Origin: Halorubrum rubrum | GTDB taxonomy: Archaea > Halobacteriota > Halobacteria > Halobacteriales > Haloferacaceae | Direction: 5' to 3' | Assembly: GCF_024494685.1 (NCBI RefSeq) | Contig: NZ_JANHDM010000015.1 | Span: forward strand, 19,515-83,514 | DNA: 64,000 nt | In this document: one piece after another, positions 1-8,755 of the stretch | Layout of the letters: each line of letters begins with the position of its first letter | Numbering within the stretch: position 1 is the first letter of the stretch | Made by a program: the position numbers and the translations under genes | The notes under the pieces: generated by a model | What the model was told of the DNA's origin: nothing | What the model saw: the letters and a program-made list of their open reading frames with translations, nothing else | The model's database searches: none

Positions 1-2
1 AG

Positions 3-3000
3 GCGTTCCTCAAGGACGCCGGGGGCGACTGCTTCCTCGATGGCGTGTACGACGAGTCGAACGTCTTCGCGCGCGACCTCGGCGAGGACCTCCAGGACAA
101 CATCTACGAGGCGATCAAGGTGCTCTCGGAGGGATTCCTCCAGTACCCGGAGAACGACCTCGACGAAAGCGATCTGGACCTCGTCCACGACGCCTCGCTC
201 ATCTACCTCTACCGGCTGATCTTCGTGCTGTACGCGGAGGCCGAGGGGCGCGACCTGCTGGACACGGACAACGAGATCTACGAGCAGTCCTACAGCCTGA
301 ACGCGCTCAAACAGGAGGTCGCGGCGGAGCTCGACGGCGCCGACCCGAAGTATCGCGACTGGCAGGACGACCTGAGTTCGCGGCTCGACGAGCTGTTCGA
401 GCTGATCGACCGAGGGAGCAGATCGCGGGGGATCCCCGAGGAGGACCTGTACATCCCGGCGTACAACGGCGGGCTGTTCCGGACGGACCCGGACGCGGAC
501 GACGGTCCCGAGGCGCGGTTTCTCGCGGCGCACACGGTCGGCGACGCCCACCTGGCGCGCGTCGTCGAACTGCTCACGCGGAGCGAGCAGGCGAACGGCG
601 GCGGGAAGATATTCGTCGACTACTCCTCGCTGGACGTGCGCCACCTCGGCAGCATCTACGAGGGGCTGTTGGAGTACCAACTCCACGTCGCTGACGGGCC
701 GCTGACGGTCGAGGACGGCGAGTACTCCGAGGCCGAGGAGGGCGAGGAGGTCGTCGTCGAGGCGGGCGAGGTGTACCTCACGACGGGCAGCGGCGAGCGC
801 AAGGCGACGGGGTCGTACTACACGCCGGAGTACGTCGTGGAGTACATCGTCGACGAGACGCTCGGGCCGCTGGTCGACGACATCCGGGAGGACCTGGTCG
901 GGCAGACGACCTACCGGAAGGGCGACGAGGAGGCGGGGACGTTCGCGGACGAGTTCGCGGACCGCGTCTTCGACCTCACGATCCTCGACCCGGCGATGGG
1001 CAGCGGGCACTTCCTCACGAGCGCGGTCGACTACCTCGCTCGCGAGATCATCGACGCGCAGGAGCGGCAGGCGGCCCAGCAGGGGATCGAGACGGTCGCG
1101 GAGGACCGCGACATCAACTGGGCGCGGCGGAAGGTGGCCCAGCGGTGTATCTACGGGGTCGACCTGAACCCGCTCGCGACCGAGCTCGCGAAGGTGTCGC
1201 TGTGGCTGCGGACCCTCGCCGCGGAGCAGCCGCTGGCGTTCCTCGATCACCACCTGAAGACCGGGAACTCGCTCGTCGGGAGCGACATCGAGGACGTGCT
1301 CTCGAACGGGGAGGGCGATGGGACCACGGACGGGCAGTTGACCCTCCAGCAGTCGTTCGCGCACACGCGCCAGCAGGCCCTCGAACACGTGATGGACCGG
1401 TTTCAGGACCTGCTCTCCATCGACAACGAGACGCTCGAAGACGCGAAGGAGATGGAGGACGTCTACGACGCGGTCCGCGACGACCCCCTCTATCAACACC
1501 TGCTGGCGATGGCGAACGTCCACACCGCGGAGCGGTTCGGGGTGGACGTGCCCGACGACGCCCACGAGCGGATGGCCGAGGCGCTTCGCGACGAGTCGTG
1601 GGCCGACATCGAGGGACAGGACTGGTTCGAGAGCGCGCAGGCGACCGCCGAGGAGGAGCGGTTCTTCCACTGGGAGTTGGAGTTCCCGGTGGCGTTCTAC
1701 GACGAGGACGGGGACCGGAAGCCCGACGCCGGGTTCGACGCGGTGATCGGAAATCCGCCGTATATTTCCATTGTGAATTTGGAAGACGCGTTCGTTCAAT
1801 ATTTCAAACGCAAGTATGAGAGCGCCAACTACGGTCGAACAGATATCTATCTCCCGTTTATCGAAAAAGGAATCGAGATCGCAGACTCTCAAGGACGCTC
1901 TTCAATGATTGTTCCCGATAAGTGGCTCGTATCGGATTATGGGGAAACACTCCGGACAAACGTACTGAGAGATAATACGGTTGAGCAGATAGTTGATTTA
2001 CGTTCTCAGAACGTTTTTAGTGATGCTACAAATTCACCTATCATATATTTGATTAAAAATCAGAAAAGTCAGACTAAAACAACCTTCTATTCCGGCGTAC
2101 CAGGGTGGAATTACACTGGAAAGTACAGTATTAGCCAAAATATATTCAAAAATCTCAATGACAACAAAATAATAATTGGTCTAACGGAAGAAGAATGGGA
2201 TGTCTGTCTGAGTTTAAGAGAAAAATCTTGGATAATTGATGATTTCATGTATGTGAGTTACGGTGCCCAGCCCGGCCTACTTTCCAAGTTTGTATTGGAC
2301 TCGAGAGACGCAGCAATAGAGCAGTGTAAGAGTCTTGGATATGGCGATATTGTAGAATCAGTCGTTGAGCCATTTATAAAGGGCAGACATATCCGCCCGT
2401 ACTCGATCAATCACGGCGGCGAGTATCTGGTATATCTACCGGATGAACTTCACCGTCCGGCATTTCGAGAACTGTTTGATTTAGATAAGATCGCGATGAG
2501 CGAGGTAGCAACCACGCTAAAAGCAGCTTTCGATGAAGAGGGATATTATGGAAATGAAACAGTTGTTTTTCTGGTGAAATATTGGGATTTATTCGCGGCT
2601 GACGTTGATCGGACAGGTCGTACCAGTTTCCCTAACCAGAGCCAGATACCAGATTCGACACGGAATATAAATATGAATTATATTACCACTCTGTTAAATT
2701 CAAAACTACTGGAATTTTATTTTGAATCGACTATGGCAGAGTTTCTTCACGTGTATCCAGACGATATCAGAGAGCTTCCAATATATAAGATCAATATGTC
2801 AAAATCAGTTCAGAGTGAGAAAATCAGTAGATTCAGATCGCAGTATAATACACTAAATGTTAGCGAATGTATAGAAGAGCAGAGTGGCCTGACGGATAGA
2901 GAAACACACGATGTGTTAGCATTTCTTGGAGAGGAATTAGCTGCCACGAAAAAAGAAAAGCGAGAGTACAATCTCACCTTCCTCGACTATCTCGGCAACT

Positions 3001-3554
3001 ATGAAGCCGGCCCGAACCTCCCCGACATCGGGCTCTTTCAGCCGACCAGATCGAACATCCTCGACGCGACGGCTGAAGAGTACGAGAACCTCCGCGTCGG
3101 CGAGGTGCGCGCCGAGCGCGACAGCACGAGCGTCACGGTGTCGGCGACGGCCCGCTACAAGCCCGACGACGAGGACGCCCACGAGACCGACACCTACGGC
3201 TACACCGAGACGGACTTCTTCGAGGCGTTCACGCTCGTGGATCTGACTGAGAACGAGGCCGCGCTCGTCGAGGCGTTCGTCCCGGTCGCCGTCGAGGAGG
3301 CCGGCGGCTTCGCCGGCTTCCGCGAGAACGCCACCAAGACGAACTCGCTTCTCGACCGCCTGAAGGCGATCACCCTCCCCGACCCCGACGACGTCGCCGA
3401 TGACCTCCGGCGATACGTCGAGACGAAGGACCGTGCCGACGAACTCGACGCGAGGATCGAGAAGACCGACGAGTTGATCGACGAGATCGTCTACGACCTC
3501 TACGACCTGACGGACGAGGAGATCGAGATCGTGGAGGAGGCGGTGGGGGAGTAG
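3..3554 (+). CDS. Eco57I/PglX-type adenine-specific DNA methyltransferase, N-terminus outside window
   Basis: The reading frame is open from the left edge, so the N-terminus is missing; a GTG at 45 is internal. Visible parts: an alpha-helical region, the SAM-binding motif LDPAMGSGHFL near nt 984-1014, the catalytic NPPY motif of N6-adenine methylases at nt 1752-1763, a long target-recognition region, and a helical C-terminus rich in Asp/Glu. This order matches type IIG restriction-methylases and BREX PglX proteins, which methylate adenine for host protection and in some cases also cleave. No PglZ, BrxC or other partner lies inside the window, so the system type cannot be decided. From just after NPPY to about nt 2985 the composition becomes AT-rich: 19 of 60 bases are G+C at 2041-2100 against 40 of 60 at 1621-1680. 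Its last 39 nt are repeated downstream. Confidence 0.85.
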   Translation, partial: AFLKDAGGDCFLDGVYDESNVFARDLGEDLQDNIYEAIKVLSEGFLQYPENDLDESDLDLVHDASLIYLYRLIFVLYAEAEGRDLLDTDNEIYEQSYSLNALKQEVAAELDGADPKYRDWQDDLSSRLDELFELIDRGSRSRGIPEEDLYIPAYNGGLFRTDPDADDGPEARFLAAHTVGDAHLARVVELLTRSEQANGGGKIFVDYSSLDVRHLGSIYEGLLEYQLHVADGPLTVEDGEYSEAEEGEEVVVEAGEVYLTTGSGERKATGSYYTPEYVVEYIVDETLGPLVDDIREDLVGQTTYRKGDEEAGTFADEFADRVFDLTILDPAMGSGHFLTSAVDYLAREIIDAQERQAAQQGIETVAEDRDINWARRKVAQRCIYGVDLNPLATELAKVSLWLRTLAAEQPLAFLDHHLKTGNSLVGSDIEDVLSNGEGDGTTDGQLTLQQSFAHTRQQALEHVMDRFQDLLSIDNETLEDAKEMEDVYDAVRDDPLYQHLLAMANVHTAERFGVDVPDDAHERMAEALRDESWADIEGQDWFESAQATAEEERFFHWELEFPVAFYDEDGDRKPDAGFDAVIGNPPYISIVNLEDAFVQYFKRKYESANYGRTDIYLPFIEKGIEIADSQGRSSMIVPDKWLVSDYGETLRTNVLRDNTVEQIVDLRSQNVFSDATNSPIIYLIKNQKSQTKTTFYSGVPGWNYTGKYSISQNIFKNLNDNKIIIGLTEEEWDVCLSLREKSWIIDDFMYVSYGAQPGLLSKFVLDSRDAAIEQCKSLGYGDIVESVVEPFIKGRHIRPYSINHGGEYLVYLPDELHRPAFRELFDLDKIAMSEVATTLKAAFDEEGYYGNETVVFLVKYWDLFAADVDRTGRTSFPNQSQIPDSTRNINMNYITTLLNSKLLEFYFESTMAEFLHVYPDDIRELPIYKINMSKSVQSEKISRFRSQYNTLNVSECIEEQSGLTDRETHDVLAFLGEELAATKKEKREYNLTFLDYLGNYEAGPNLPDIGLFQPTRSNILDATAEEYENLRVGEVRAERDSTSVTVSATARYKPDDEDAHETDTYGYTETDFFEAFTLVDLTENEAALVEAFVPVAVEEAGGFAGFRENATKTNSLLDRLKAITLPDPDDVADDLRRYVETKDRADELDARIEKTDELIDEIVYDLYDLTDEEIEIVEEAVGE
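1760..2985 (+). other. AT-rich foreign-looking segment inside the methyltransferase gene
   Basis: The segment starts a few codons after the NPPY catalytic motif and ends near the codons for REYNLTFLDYL. Flanking parts of the gene have normal haloarchaeal GC-rich codons, while this block uses AAA, AAT, ATA and TTA freely. It corresponds to the target-recognition domain and adjoining linker. The reading frame stays open throughout. The simplest reading is replacement of the specificity domain by recombination at conserved flanks. Confidence 0.75.
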
Positions 3555-3979
3555 CGAGTCGGACGCGACCGAGCGAAGCGAGGTCGCGCCTTTTGGTCGA
3601 GCTTTTTCCGTGAGTGGTCGTGAGCGAAGCGAACGACCCGACTCGGAAAAAGGTCGGACTGAGGAGATCGAGATCGTGGAGGAGGCGGTGGGGGAGTAGC
3701 GAGTCGGACGCGACCGAGCGAAGCGAGGTCGCGCCTTTTGGTCGAGCTTTTTCCGTGAGTGGTCGTGAGCGAAGCGAACGACCCGACTCGGAAAAAGGTC
3801 GGACTGAGGAGATCGAGATCGTGGAGGAGGCGGTGGGGGAGTAGCGAGTCGGACGCGACCGAGCGAAGCGAGGTCGCGCCTTTTGGTCGAGCTTTTTCCG
3901 TGAGTGGTCGTGAGCGAAGCGAACGACCCGACTCGGAAAAAGGTCGGACTGAGGAGATCGAGATCGTGGAGGAGGCGGT
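3516..3979 (+). repeat. 145-bp tandem repeat, three full copies plus 29 bp
   Basis: Units begin at 3516, 3661, 3806 and 3951 with a period of exactly 145 bp; the fourth copy diverges after 29 bp. Each unit holds the last 39 nt of the methyltransferase gene, including its stop codon, then about 106 nt of non-coding DNA. In the first copy an 8-bp stem (3555-3562 with 3638-3645) encloses two hairpins, GCGACC/GGTCGC (3565-3587) and GGTCGT/ACGACC (3616-3638), both with the loop GAGCGAAGCGA. A 9-bp inverted pair CTTTTTCCG/CGGAAAAAG overlaps them. The T-runs could stop transcription at each copy. Confidence 0.95.
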
Positions 3980-4042
3980 CGCGGAGTATCGGGAGGCGGT
4001 CGCTTTCTCGACGTTCTCGTCCGCAAGGATCCGATACGCCAT
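3980..4042 (-). pseudogene. DUF5615-like PIN-type toxin, 5' remnant
   Basis: An ATG at 4042 overlaps the stop codon of the upstream DUF433-type gene (TGATG), the usual coupling of an antitoxin-toxin pair. The peptide begins MAYRILADENVEKAT, which resembles the first residues of DUF5615 PIN-like proteins (RILADENV contains the first acidic active-site residue). After about 17 residues the similarity ends and the frame runs into the reverse of the 145-bp repeat array, giving a Ser/Arg-rich low-complexity tail to 3500. About 85% of a normal toxin is missing. Family assignment rests on this short segment plus the neighbour. Confidence 0.6.
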
Positions 4043-4323
4043 CACCCGCGGAGGGCGTCGGGATCGGTAGTCAGGTGCTCGTGATCCCGAGCGGCCGCCC
4101 CGCGCTGACGTTCGACGGCACGCATCTCCTCCGGATGGTCGTGGTAGTAAGTGAGCGCGCGGTAGACGTCGGCCACGTCGACGTCGTGACGATCGGCGAC
4201 CGTCCGCGGTTCGAGACCGCGGTCTTCGACCTGCGTTTTGATGAACTCGACGGTGATCCGCCGACCCTCCAGATGCGGTTCGTCGTGTAGCTCGCGCACG
4301 ATCCGCCTCGCGACTTGGCTCAT
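4042..4323 (-). CDS. DUF433-family antitoxin-like protein
   Basis: A 93-residue protein starting MSQVARRIVRELHDEPHLEGRR. The segment with EGRRITVEFI, then a helix-turn-helix-like stretch (RTVADRHDVDVADVYRALTYYHDHPEEM), fits DUF433 proteins, small DNA-binding antitoxins normally encoded just before a DUF5615 PIN-like toxin. Its stop overlaps the start of exactly such a gene remnant, now truncated. If the antitoxin is still expressed it has no intact cognate toxin here. The start is ATG at 4323; the longer reading frame upstream is a GC-rich shadow of the next gene. Confidence 0.8.
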   Translation of the reverse strand: MSQVARRIVRELHDEPHLEGRRITVEFIKTQVEDRGLEPRTVADRHDVDVADVYRALTYYHDHPEEMRAVERQRGAAARDHEHLTTDPDALRG

Positions 4324-4370
4324 ACGGGTTCTACGACTCCACCGTACTTGAACGTCGGGTCCGAGACGGA

Positions 4371-5090
4371 TCAGACGAACTCCGAGGGCCGCGGCCCGTT
4401 CGTGACGTGGACCTCGAACGGCTGGGTGCCGACGTCGTCCCGCTCGACGAGGTGCCAGTACGTCTCGGCCAGCTCGTCCGGATCGAGGAACGTCTCCGCC
4501 CCGCGGTCCGGCTGCCGCTCGCGGGCCTCGGGCGAGTCGATCTGCCCGTCGATCACGACGTGGGCGACGTGGACCCCCTCCGGGCCGAACTCCTGGGCGA
4601 TGTCCATCGCCATCCCGCGGGCGGCGAACTTCGCGGCCGTGAAGCCGATCGCCCCGCCGCGGCTCCGCACCGCGGAGGTCGCGCCCGTGAAGATCACCGT
4701 CCCGCCTCCCGTCTCGAGCATGTCCGAGATGGCCTCCCGCGAGCAGACGAACGCGCCGCGCGCGCCGACGGCCCACGCCTCCTCGAACGCCTCGACGCTC
4801 GTGTCCATGAGCCCCGTCCAGGAGGCCGCGCTCGCGTGGTTGACGAGGACGTCCACGGGGCCGAACGCCTCCCGGACCGCCGCGAACCCCTCGCGAACCC
4901 GGTCGACGTCGGCCAGGTCGACGGGGACCGCGAGCCCCTCGCCCGGCTCCGGGAGGTCGGCCGCGAGCTCCTCGATGTACCCCGCCGACCGGGCGAACAG
5001 CGCGACCCGGCACCCCTCGGCGGCGAACTTCCGTGCGATCGACGCTCCGAGCCCCGGACCGGCGCCGGCGACGACCACTGTGCGCGTCAT
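4371..5090 (-). CDS. Atypical short-chain dehydrogenase/reductase (Phe in place of catalytic Tyr)
   Basis: A 239-residue single-domain Rossmann protein. The glycine-rich nucleotide loop is GAGPGLG (9-15), the structural NHAS motif is at 84-87 and a Ser-containing TGATS at 135-139. At the YxxxK position the sequence is F150-T-A-A-K154, so the catalytic tyrosine is replaced by phenylalanine while the lysine remains. This combination, followed by an HVVIDG motif, is known for the SDR_c10 subgroup, whose reaction is not established. The frame extends far upstream, but the ATG at 5090 is the only start compatible with the fold. It stands alone, 47 bp from the antitoxin gene start. Confidence 0.88.
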   Translation of the reverse strand: MTRTVVVAGAGPGLGASIARKFAAEGCRVALFARSAGYIEELAADLPEPGEGLAVPVDLADVDRVREGFAAVREAFGPVDVLVNHASAASWTGLMDTSVEAFEEAWAVGARGAFVCSREAISDMLETGGGTVIFTGATSAVRSRGGAIGFTAAKFAARGMAMDIAQEFGPEGVHVAHVVIDGQIDSPEARERQPDRGAETFLDPDELAETYWHLVERDDVGTQPFEVHVTNGPRPSEFV

Positions 5091-5351
5091 GGCCCCGCGT
5101 ACGCGCCGCGGGGTGAAAAACGCGGACCCGGACGGCCGGGAAACGGGTCGGGACGACCGGGGAGCGAATCCGTATGAACGGGGGCCGCGGGATCGAGCGA
5201 CGCTCCTCGGGGAAGACGATTTAACGGAGGGCGTTCTCCGGAGACGCGTGCAGCGCGAAGCCCTCCCACGACGCGCGTTCCGTGATCCGGACGTACAGAC
5301 ACCCAGTCCCTCGCGCCTGTCGATCCGCCGGCCGATCGGTGTGGTGGGCGA

Positions 5352-6839
5352 ATGAACCGCCTCCGATTCGGCTCGGCCGCCGCCGGCGTCCTCCTGGCCT
5401 GCGCCCTCCTCGCGGGGTCGTTCGGCGGGACCGCGGCGCTCGCCTCGGCCGACACCCCCGCCGTACAGGTCTCCTCCGTGACCGCGTCGCCGGACTCCCC
5501 GGTCGTCGGCGAGACCGTCGCGATGGAGACGACGATCGCCAACCTCGAGGGGACCAACGGGACCGTCGAGATCACGGACGTGTACTTCAGGGACTGGCCG
5601 ACCGAGTTCGAACGCGCCGAGAACGTGGGCTCCGTCGCCCCCGGCGGAAGCGTGACCGTACCGGTGACGACCGTCTTCGACGAGCCGGGCGAAAAGCGGA
5701 TCACCGTCAACGTCGTCGTCAGGGACGAGGCGGGCGACTCCCACTCGTACTCGTACCCCCTCGTGGTCGACGTCGAGGAGCCCGACGCGGACGGGGGCCT
5801 CTCGATGGATCGAAACGCCTCCGGAGAGACCGCCGTGACGCTCACCAACTACGGGAACGTGGACTTCACCGACGTCGAGGTCGCCGCCGTGACCGGGGAC
5901 GACCGCCGGGACCGACGACGCGCGCTCGACGTCGAGCCCGGCGGCGATCGGACGGTCACGTTCGACACGGAGGAGTACGACAGGGCCGATCTCGCGTTCG
6001 TCGCGAACTACGCCGCGAACGGCGAGACCTACCGGGTCAGGCGTGCGTTCGGCGAGACGCCCGACGTACGAGGCGGCCTTTCGGTCGACGAGAACGACCC
6101 GGACCGGGCGACGGTCACCCTCGACAACTACGGGAACGTGGCGTTCTCCGACGTCGAGGTCCGCGTGTTGACCGACGGCGAGGTACGCGATCGGCGGTTC
6201 GTCCGAGACGTCTCGGCCGACGGGAACCGGTCGATAACGTTCGATACCGAGGGGTACGACGCCGGGAGCGTCACGTTCGCCGCGAGGTACCTCGCGAACG
6301 GCGAGACGCACGAGGTGACTCGCGAGGTCGCCCTCGAACCGGAAGTCTCCGGGGAGATACGCCTGACCGCCACGGAGGCCACGCAGCGCGGCGGGAGCGT
6401 GTCGATCGACGGCGAGGCGGCGAACGTCGGCGGGACCGACGCCGAGTCCGTCCTCCTGAACGTGCGGGACGCCGACGGCGTCACGCCAGACGACGGGGGC
6501 GGTGAGTACTTCGTCGGTGCGGTCGACGCCAGCGAGTTCGCCACCTTCGAACTCGCCGCGTCCGTCGAGAACGGAACGTCGGAGGTCCCAGTCGAGATCT
6601 CCTATCTCGTCGACGGCGAGCGGGTCACGACGACGCGAACCGTGACCGTCTCCTCGACCGGGCTCCCGCCGACGGGAGCCGCGACGGGCGCTCCCGACGG
6701 CGGCGGGCCGTCCGGAGGCGGCGGAGCTCCGCGGGGACCGCCGGGCGGGTCCGGGCTGCCGACGGTCCCGATACTCGTCGGAGTCATCGCCGTGATCGGT
6801 GCCGCCGGCGGGCTCTATTACCTCTGGAACCGCGAATGA
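5352..6839 (+). CDS. Exported membrane-anchored CARDB-like protein of an ABC operon
   Basis: A 495-residue protein with an N-terminal signal peptide (hydrophobic core about 10-30), a large extracellular beta-rich part and one C-terminal membrane helix (VPILVGVIAVIGAAGGLYYL) preceded by a Pro/Gly-rich linker. The ectodomain contains two clearly related modules, each with a TNYGNV/DNYGNV motif, then a V-T-F-D-T-E strand, resembling CARDB/S-layer-like Ig domains. Its stop overlaps the start of the ATPase gene by 4 bp, so it is the first gene of a three-gene operon with a MacB-like exporter. It probably supplies the extracellular part of the complex; the substrate cannot be read from sequence. 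Confidence 0.85.
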   Translation: MNRLRFGSAAAGVLLACALLAGSFGGTAALASADTPAVQVSSVTASPDSPVVGETVAMETTIANLEGTNGTVEITDVYFRDWPTEFERAENVGSVAPGGSVTVPVTTVFDEPGEKRITVNVVVRDEAGDSHSYSYPLVVDVEEPDADGGLSMDRNASGETAVTLTNYGNVDFTDVEVAAVTGDDRRDRRRALDVEPGGDRTVTFDTEEYDRADLAFVANYAANGETYRVRRAFGETPDVRGGLSVDENDPDRATVTLDNYGNVAFSDVEVRVLTDGEVRDRRFVRDVSADGNRSITFDTEGYDAGSVTFAARYLANGETHEVTREVALEPEVSGEIRLTATEATQRGGSVSIDGEAANVGGTDAESVLLNVRDADGVTPDDGGGEYFVGAVDASEFATFELAASVENGTSEVPVEISYLVDGERVTTTRTVTVSSTGLPPTGAATGAPDGGGPSGGGGAPRGPPGGSGLPTVPILVGVIAVIGAAGGLYYLWNRE

Positions 6840-7501
6840 GCGTCGTCGAACTCCGCGGCGTGGGCAAACGCTACGAGAGCGGTGCCGAGATCATCGACGC
6901 GCTGAAAGGCGTCGACTTCTCGGCCGAACGCGGCGAGATGGTCACCATCACCGGTCCCTCGGGGAGCGGCAAGAGCACGATGCTCAACCTGATCGGCCTG
7001 CTCGACGAGCCCACCGAGGGGACCGTGTCGCTCCGAGGGCGGAACGTGACGGACTTCGGCGAGGACGAGCGCACGGAGGAGCGCCGCTCCGCGCTCGGGT
7101 TCGTCTTCCAGGACTTCCACCTCCTCCCCATGCTCACCGCCGTCGAGAACGTCGAACTCCCCTCGATGTGGGACACCTCCGTCGACCGGCACGACCGCGC
7201 CGTCGACCTGCTTCGCCGGGTCGGTCTCGGCGACCGGCTCACGCACACGCCCGACGAGCTGTCGGGCGGGCAGAAACAGCGCGTCGCGATCGCCCGGTCG
7301 CTCGTCAACGAGCCGGAGGTGCTCCTCGCGGACGAGCCGACGGGGAACCTCGACCAGGACACGGGAGGGACCATCCTCGACGAGATCACGCGACTGAAAA
7401 ACGAGGAGGACCTCGCCGTCATCGCGATCACGCACGACGAACAGCTGGTCGAGTACGCCGATCGCGTCGTTCGGCTCGTCGACGGGGTGACGCGAACGTG
7501 A
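6836..7501 (+). CDS. MacB/LolD-type ABC transporter ATPase
   Basis: A 221-residue ATPase with Walker A GPSGSGKST (40-48), Q-loop, signature LSGGQ, Walker B VLLADEPTG and the switch histidine in AITHDEQ. The length and the phrase FQDFHLLPMLTAVENVELP are typical of the MacB/LolD group that drives lipoprotein, peptide or macrolide extrusion rather than import. It overlaps its neighbours by 4 bp on both sides, indicating translational coupling with the exported protein upstream and the permease downstream. Confidence 0.95.
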   Translation: MSVVELRGVGKRYESGAEIIDALKGVDFSAERGEMVTITGPSGSGKSTMLNLIGLLDEPTEGTVSLRGRNVTDFGEDERTEERRSALGFVFQDFHLLPMLTAVENVELPSMWDTSVDRHDRAVDLLRRVGLGDRLTHTPDELSGGQKQRVAIARSLVNEPEVLLADEPTGNLDQDTGGTILDEITRLKNEEDLAVIAITHDEQLVEYADRVVRLVDGVTRT

Positions 7502-8640
7502 GGATCGCCTCCCTCCTCTGGCGGTTCCCGAGCGTGTTGATGGCGTGGCGCAACCTCGGGCGGAACAGGCTGCGAACCGCCCTCGCAGCGCTCGGGATCG
7601 TCATCGGCGTCGTCGCCATCTGTTCGCTGGGGATGGCCACCGTCGCGCTCGAACAGCAGGCGACCGCACAGATCGGCGACCTCACGAACGAGGTGACCGT
7701 CTCCTCGGGGGCGGACAGCGACACGGACGGGGTGACGGGAGAGCAGATCGAGGAGATGCGGGCGATCGTGACCGACGCACGGGTGATCCCCCAGAAGACG
7801 AACGCGACGACGCTCGAGGCGAGAAACGGCATGGAGGCGAGGATGAGCGTGACGGGGGTGACCGACGCGAGCGCGCTGTACGACCTCACCGAGGGGGAAG
7901 CCCCCGAGCGGTTACAGTCCGGCGCGTTGATCAGCAACGCCACGGCGGACAGGCTCGGTCTCGAGTCCGGCGATCCAGTCGAGTACGACGGGCGGATCTA
8001 CCGGATCCGCGGGTTCATCGAGTCGGAGCACTCGTTCGGCTTCGGCGGCGGGGACCTCGTGATCCCGGTCTCGGGGCTCGCCGACCAGCGACACTACGAC
8101 ACGGTGACGATCATCGCGGCCGACGGCGACGCGGCCGGTCGGATCGGCGACCGGCTCGACACCCGGTTCAACACCGAGGAGGACGAGGAACTGCGCGTCA
8201 CCACGTTCGGGAACCGGGCACAGGTCGGCGGGTTCCTCGACACGCTGTCGCTCGCCCTGCTGGGGATCGGGGGGATCTCGCTCGTCGTCGCGAGCGTCGC
8301 CATCCTCAACGTGATGTTGATGAGCACGGTCGAACGCCGCGGGGAGATCGGCGTGCTCCGGGCGGTGGGGATCCGTCGTGGCGAGGTGTTGCGGATGATC
8401 CTGACCGAGGCGACGCTGTTGGGCGCGCTCGGCGGCCTGATCGGCGCGCTCGTGTCGCTCGCGACGGGGATGGTGCTGTTTCACGTGATCACGGGCGACG
8501 CGACCGGCGCGCTCGGGTGGGCGAGCTCGCGGTACCTGGCGTACGGCTTCGGGTTCGCGGTGGCGGCCAGCGTCCTGAGCGGCGTGTATCCCGCCTGGAA
8601 GGCCGCGAACGAGTCCCCCGTGGAGGCGCTCCGCGGCTGA
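7498..8640 (+). CDS. MacB/FtsX-type ABC transporter permease
   Basis: A 380-residue permease starting at GTG 7498, which overlaps the ATPase stop. It has one N-terminal membrane helix (about 28-50, ALAALGIVIGVVAICSLGMA), a periplasm-facing MacB-PCD-like domain, and three C-terminal helices (about 240-370) of the FtsX fold with the conserved VERRGEIGVLRAVG coupling segment. Mechanotransmission transporters of this type use ATP hydrolysis to move the outer domain. The frame is open far upstream but that part is antisense-free noise over the ATPase gene. Confidence 0.95.
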   Translation: MRIASLLWRFPSVLMAWRNLGRNRLRTALAALGIVIGVVAICSLGMATVALEQQATAQIGDLTNEVTVSSGADSDTDGVTGEQIEEMRAIVTDARVIPQKTNATTLEARNGMEARMSVTGVTDASALYDLTEGEAPERLQSGALISNATADRLGLESGDPVEYDGRIYRIRGFIESEHSFGFGGGDLVIPVSGLADQRHYDTVTIIAADGDAAGRIGDRLDTRFNTEEDEELRVTTFGNRAQVGGFLDTLSLALLGIGGISLVVASVAILNVMLMSTVERRGEIGVLRAVGIRRGEVLRMILTEATLLGALGGLIGALVSLATGMVLFHVITGDATGALGWASSRYLAYGFGFAVAASVLSGVYPAWKAANESPVEALRG

Positions 8641-8755
8641 GCGCACGCCGCCGACGGTGGCAGCGGTGGCGACGCCGCCACCGTCGACCGCTCGTTCGTC
8701 GGCCGGGCGTTCCGAGGCCCAAATCGTTTTTTCGGTCGGGCGAGACCCTCCGAGC

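Noticed and set aside
3516..3979. CRISPR-like array
   Set aside because: The units are 145 bp, identical and contiguous, without unique spacers, and no cas gene is near.
3500..4045. A 181-residue protein reading through the repeat array
   Set aside because: Only the first residues look like a toxin; the rest is Ser/Arg-rich reverse reading of the repeats.
5091..6311. N-terminal extension of the SDR frame on the minus strand
   Set aside because: The extension is antisense to the exported CARDB-like protein gene, which has clear signal, repeats and membrane anchor.
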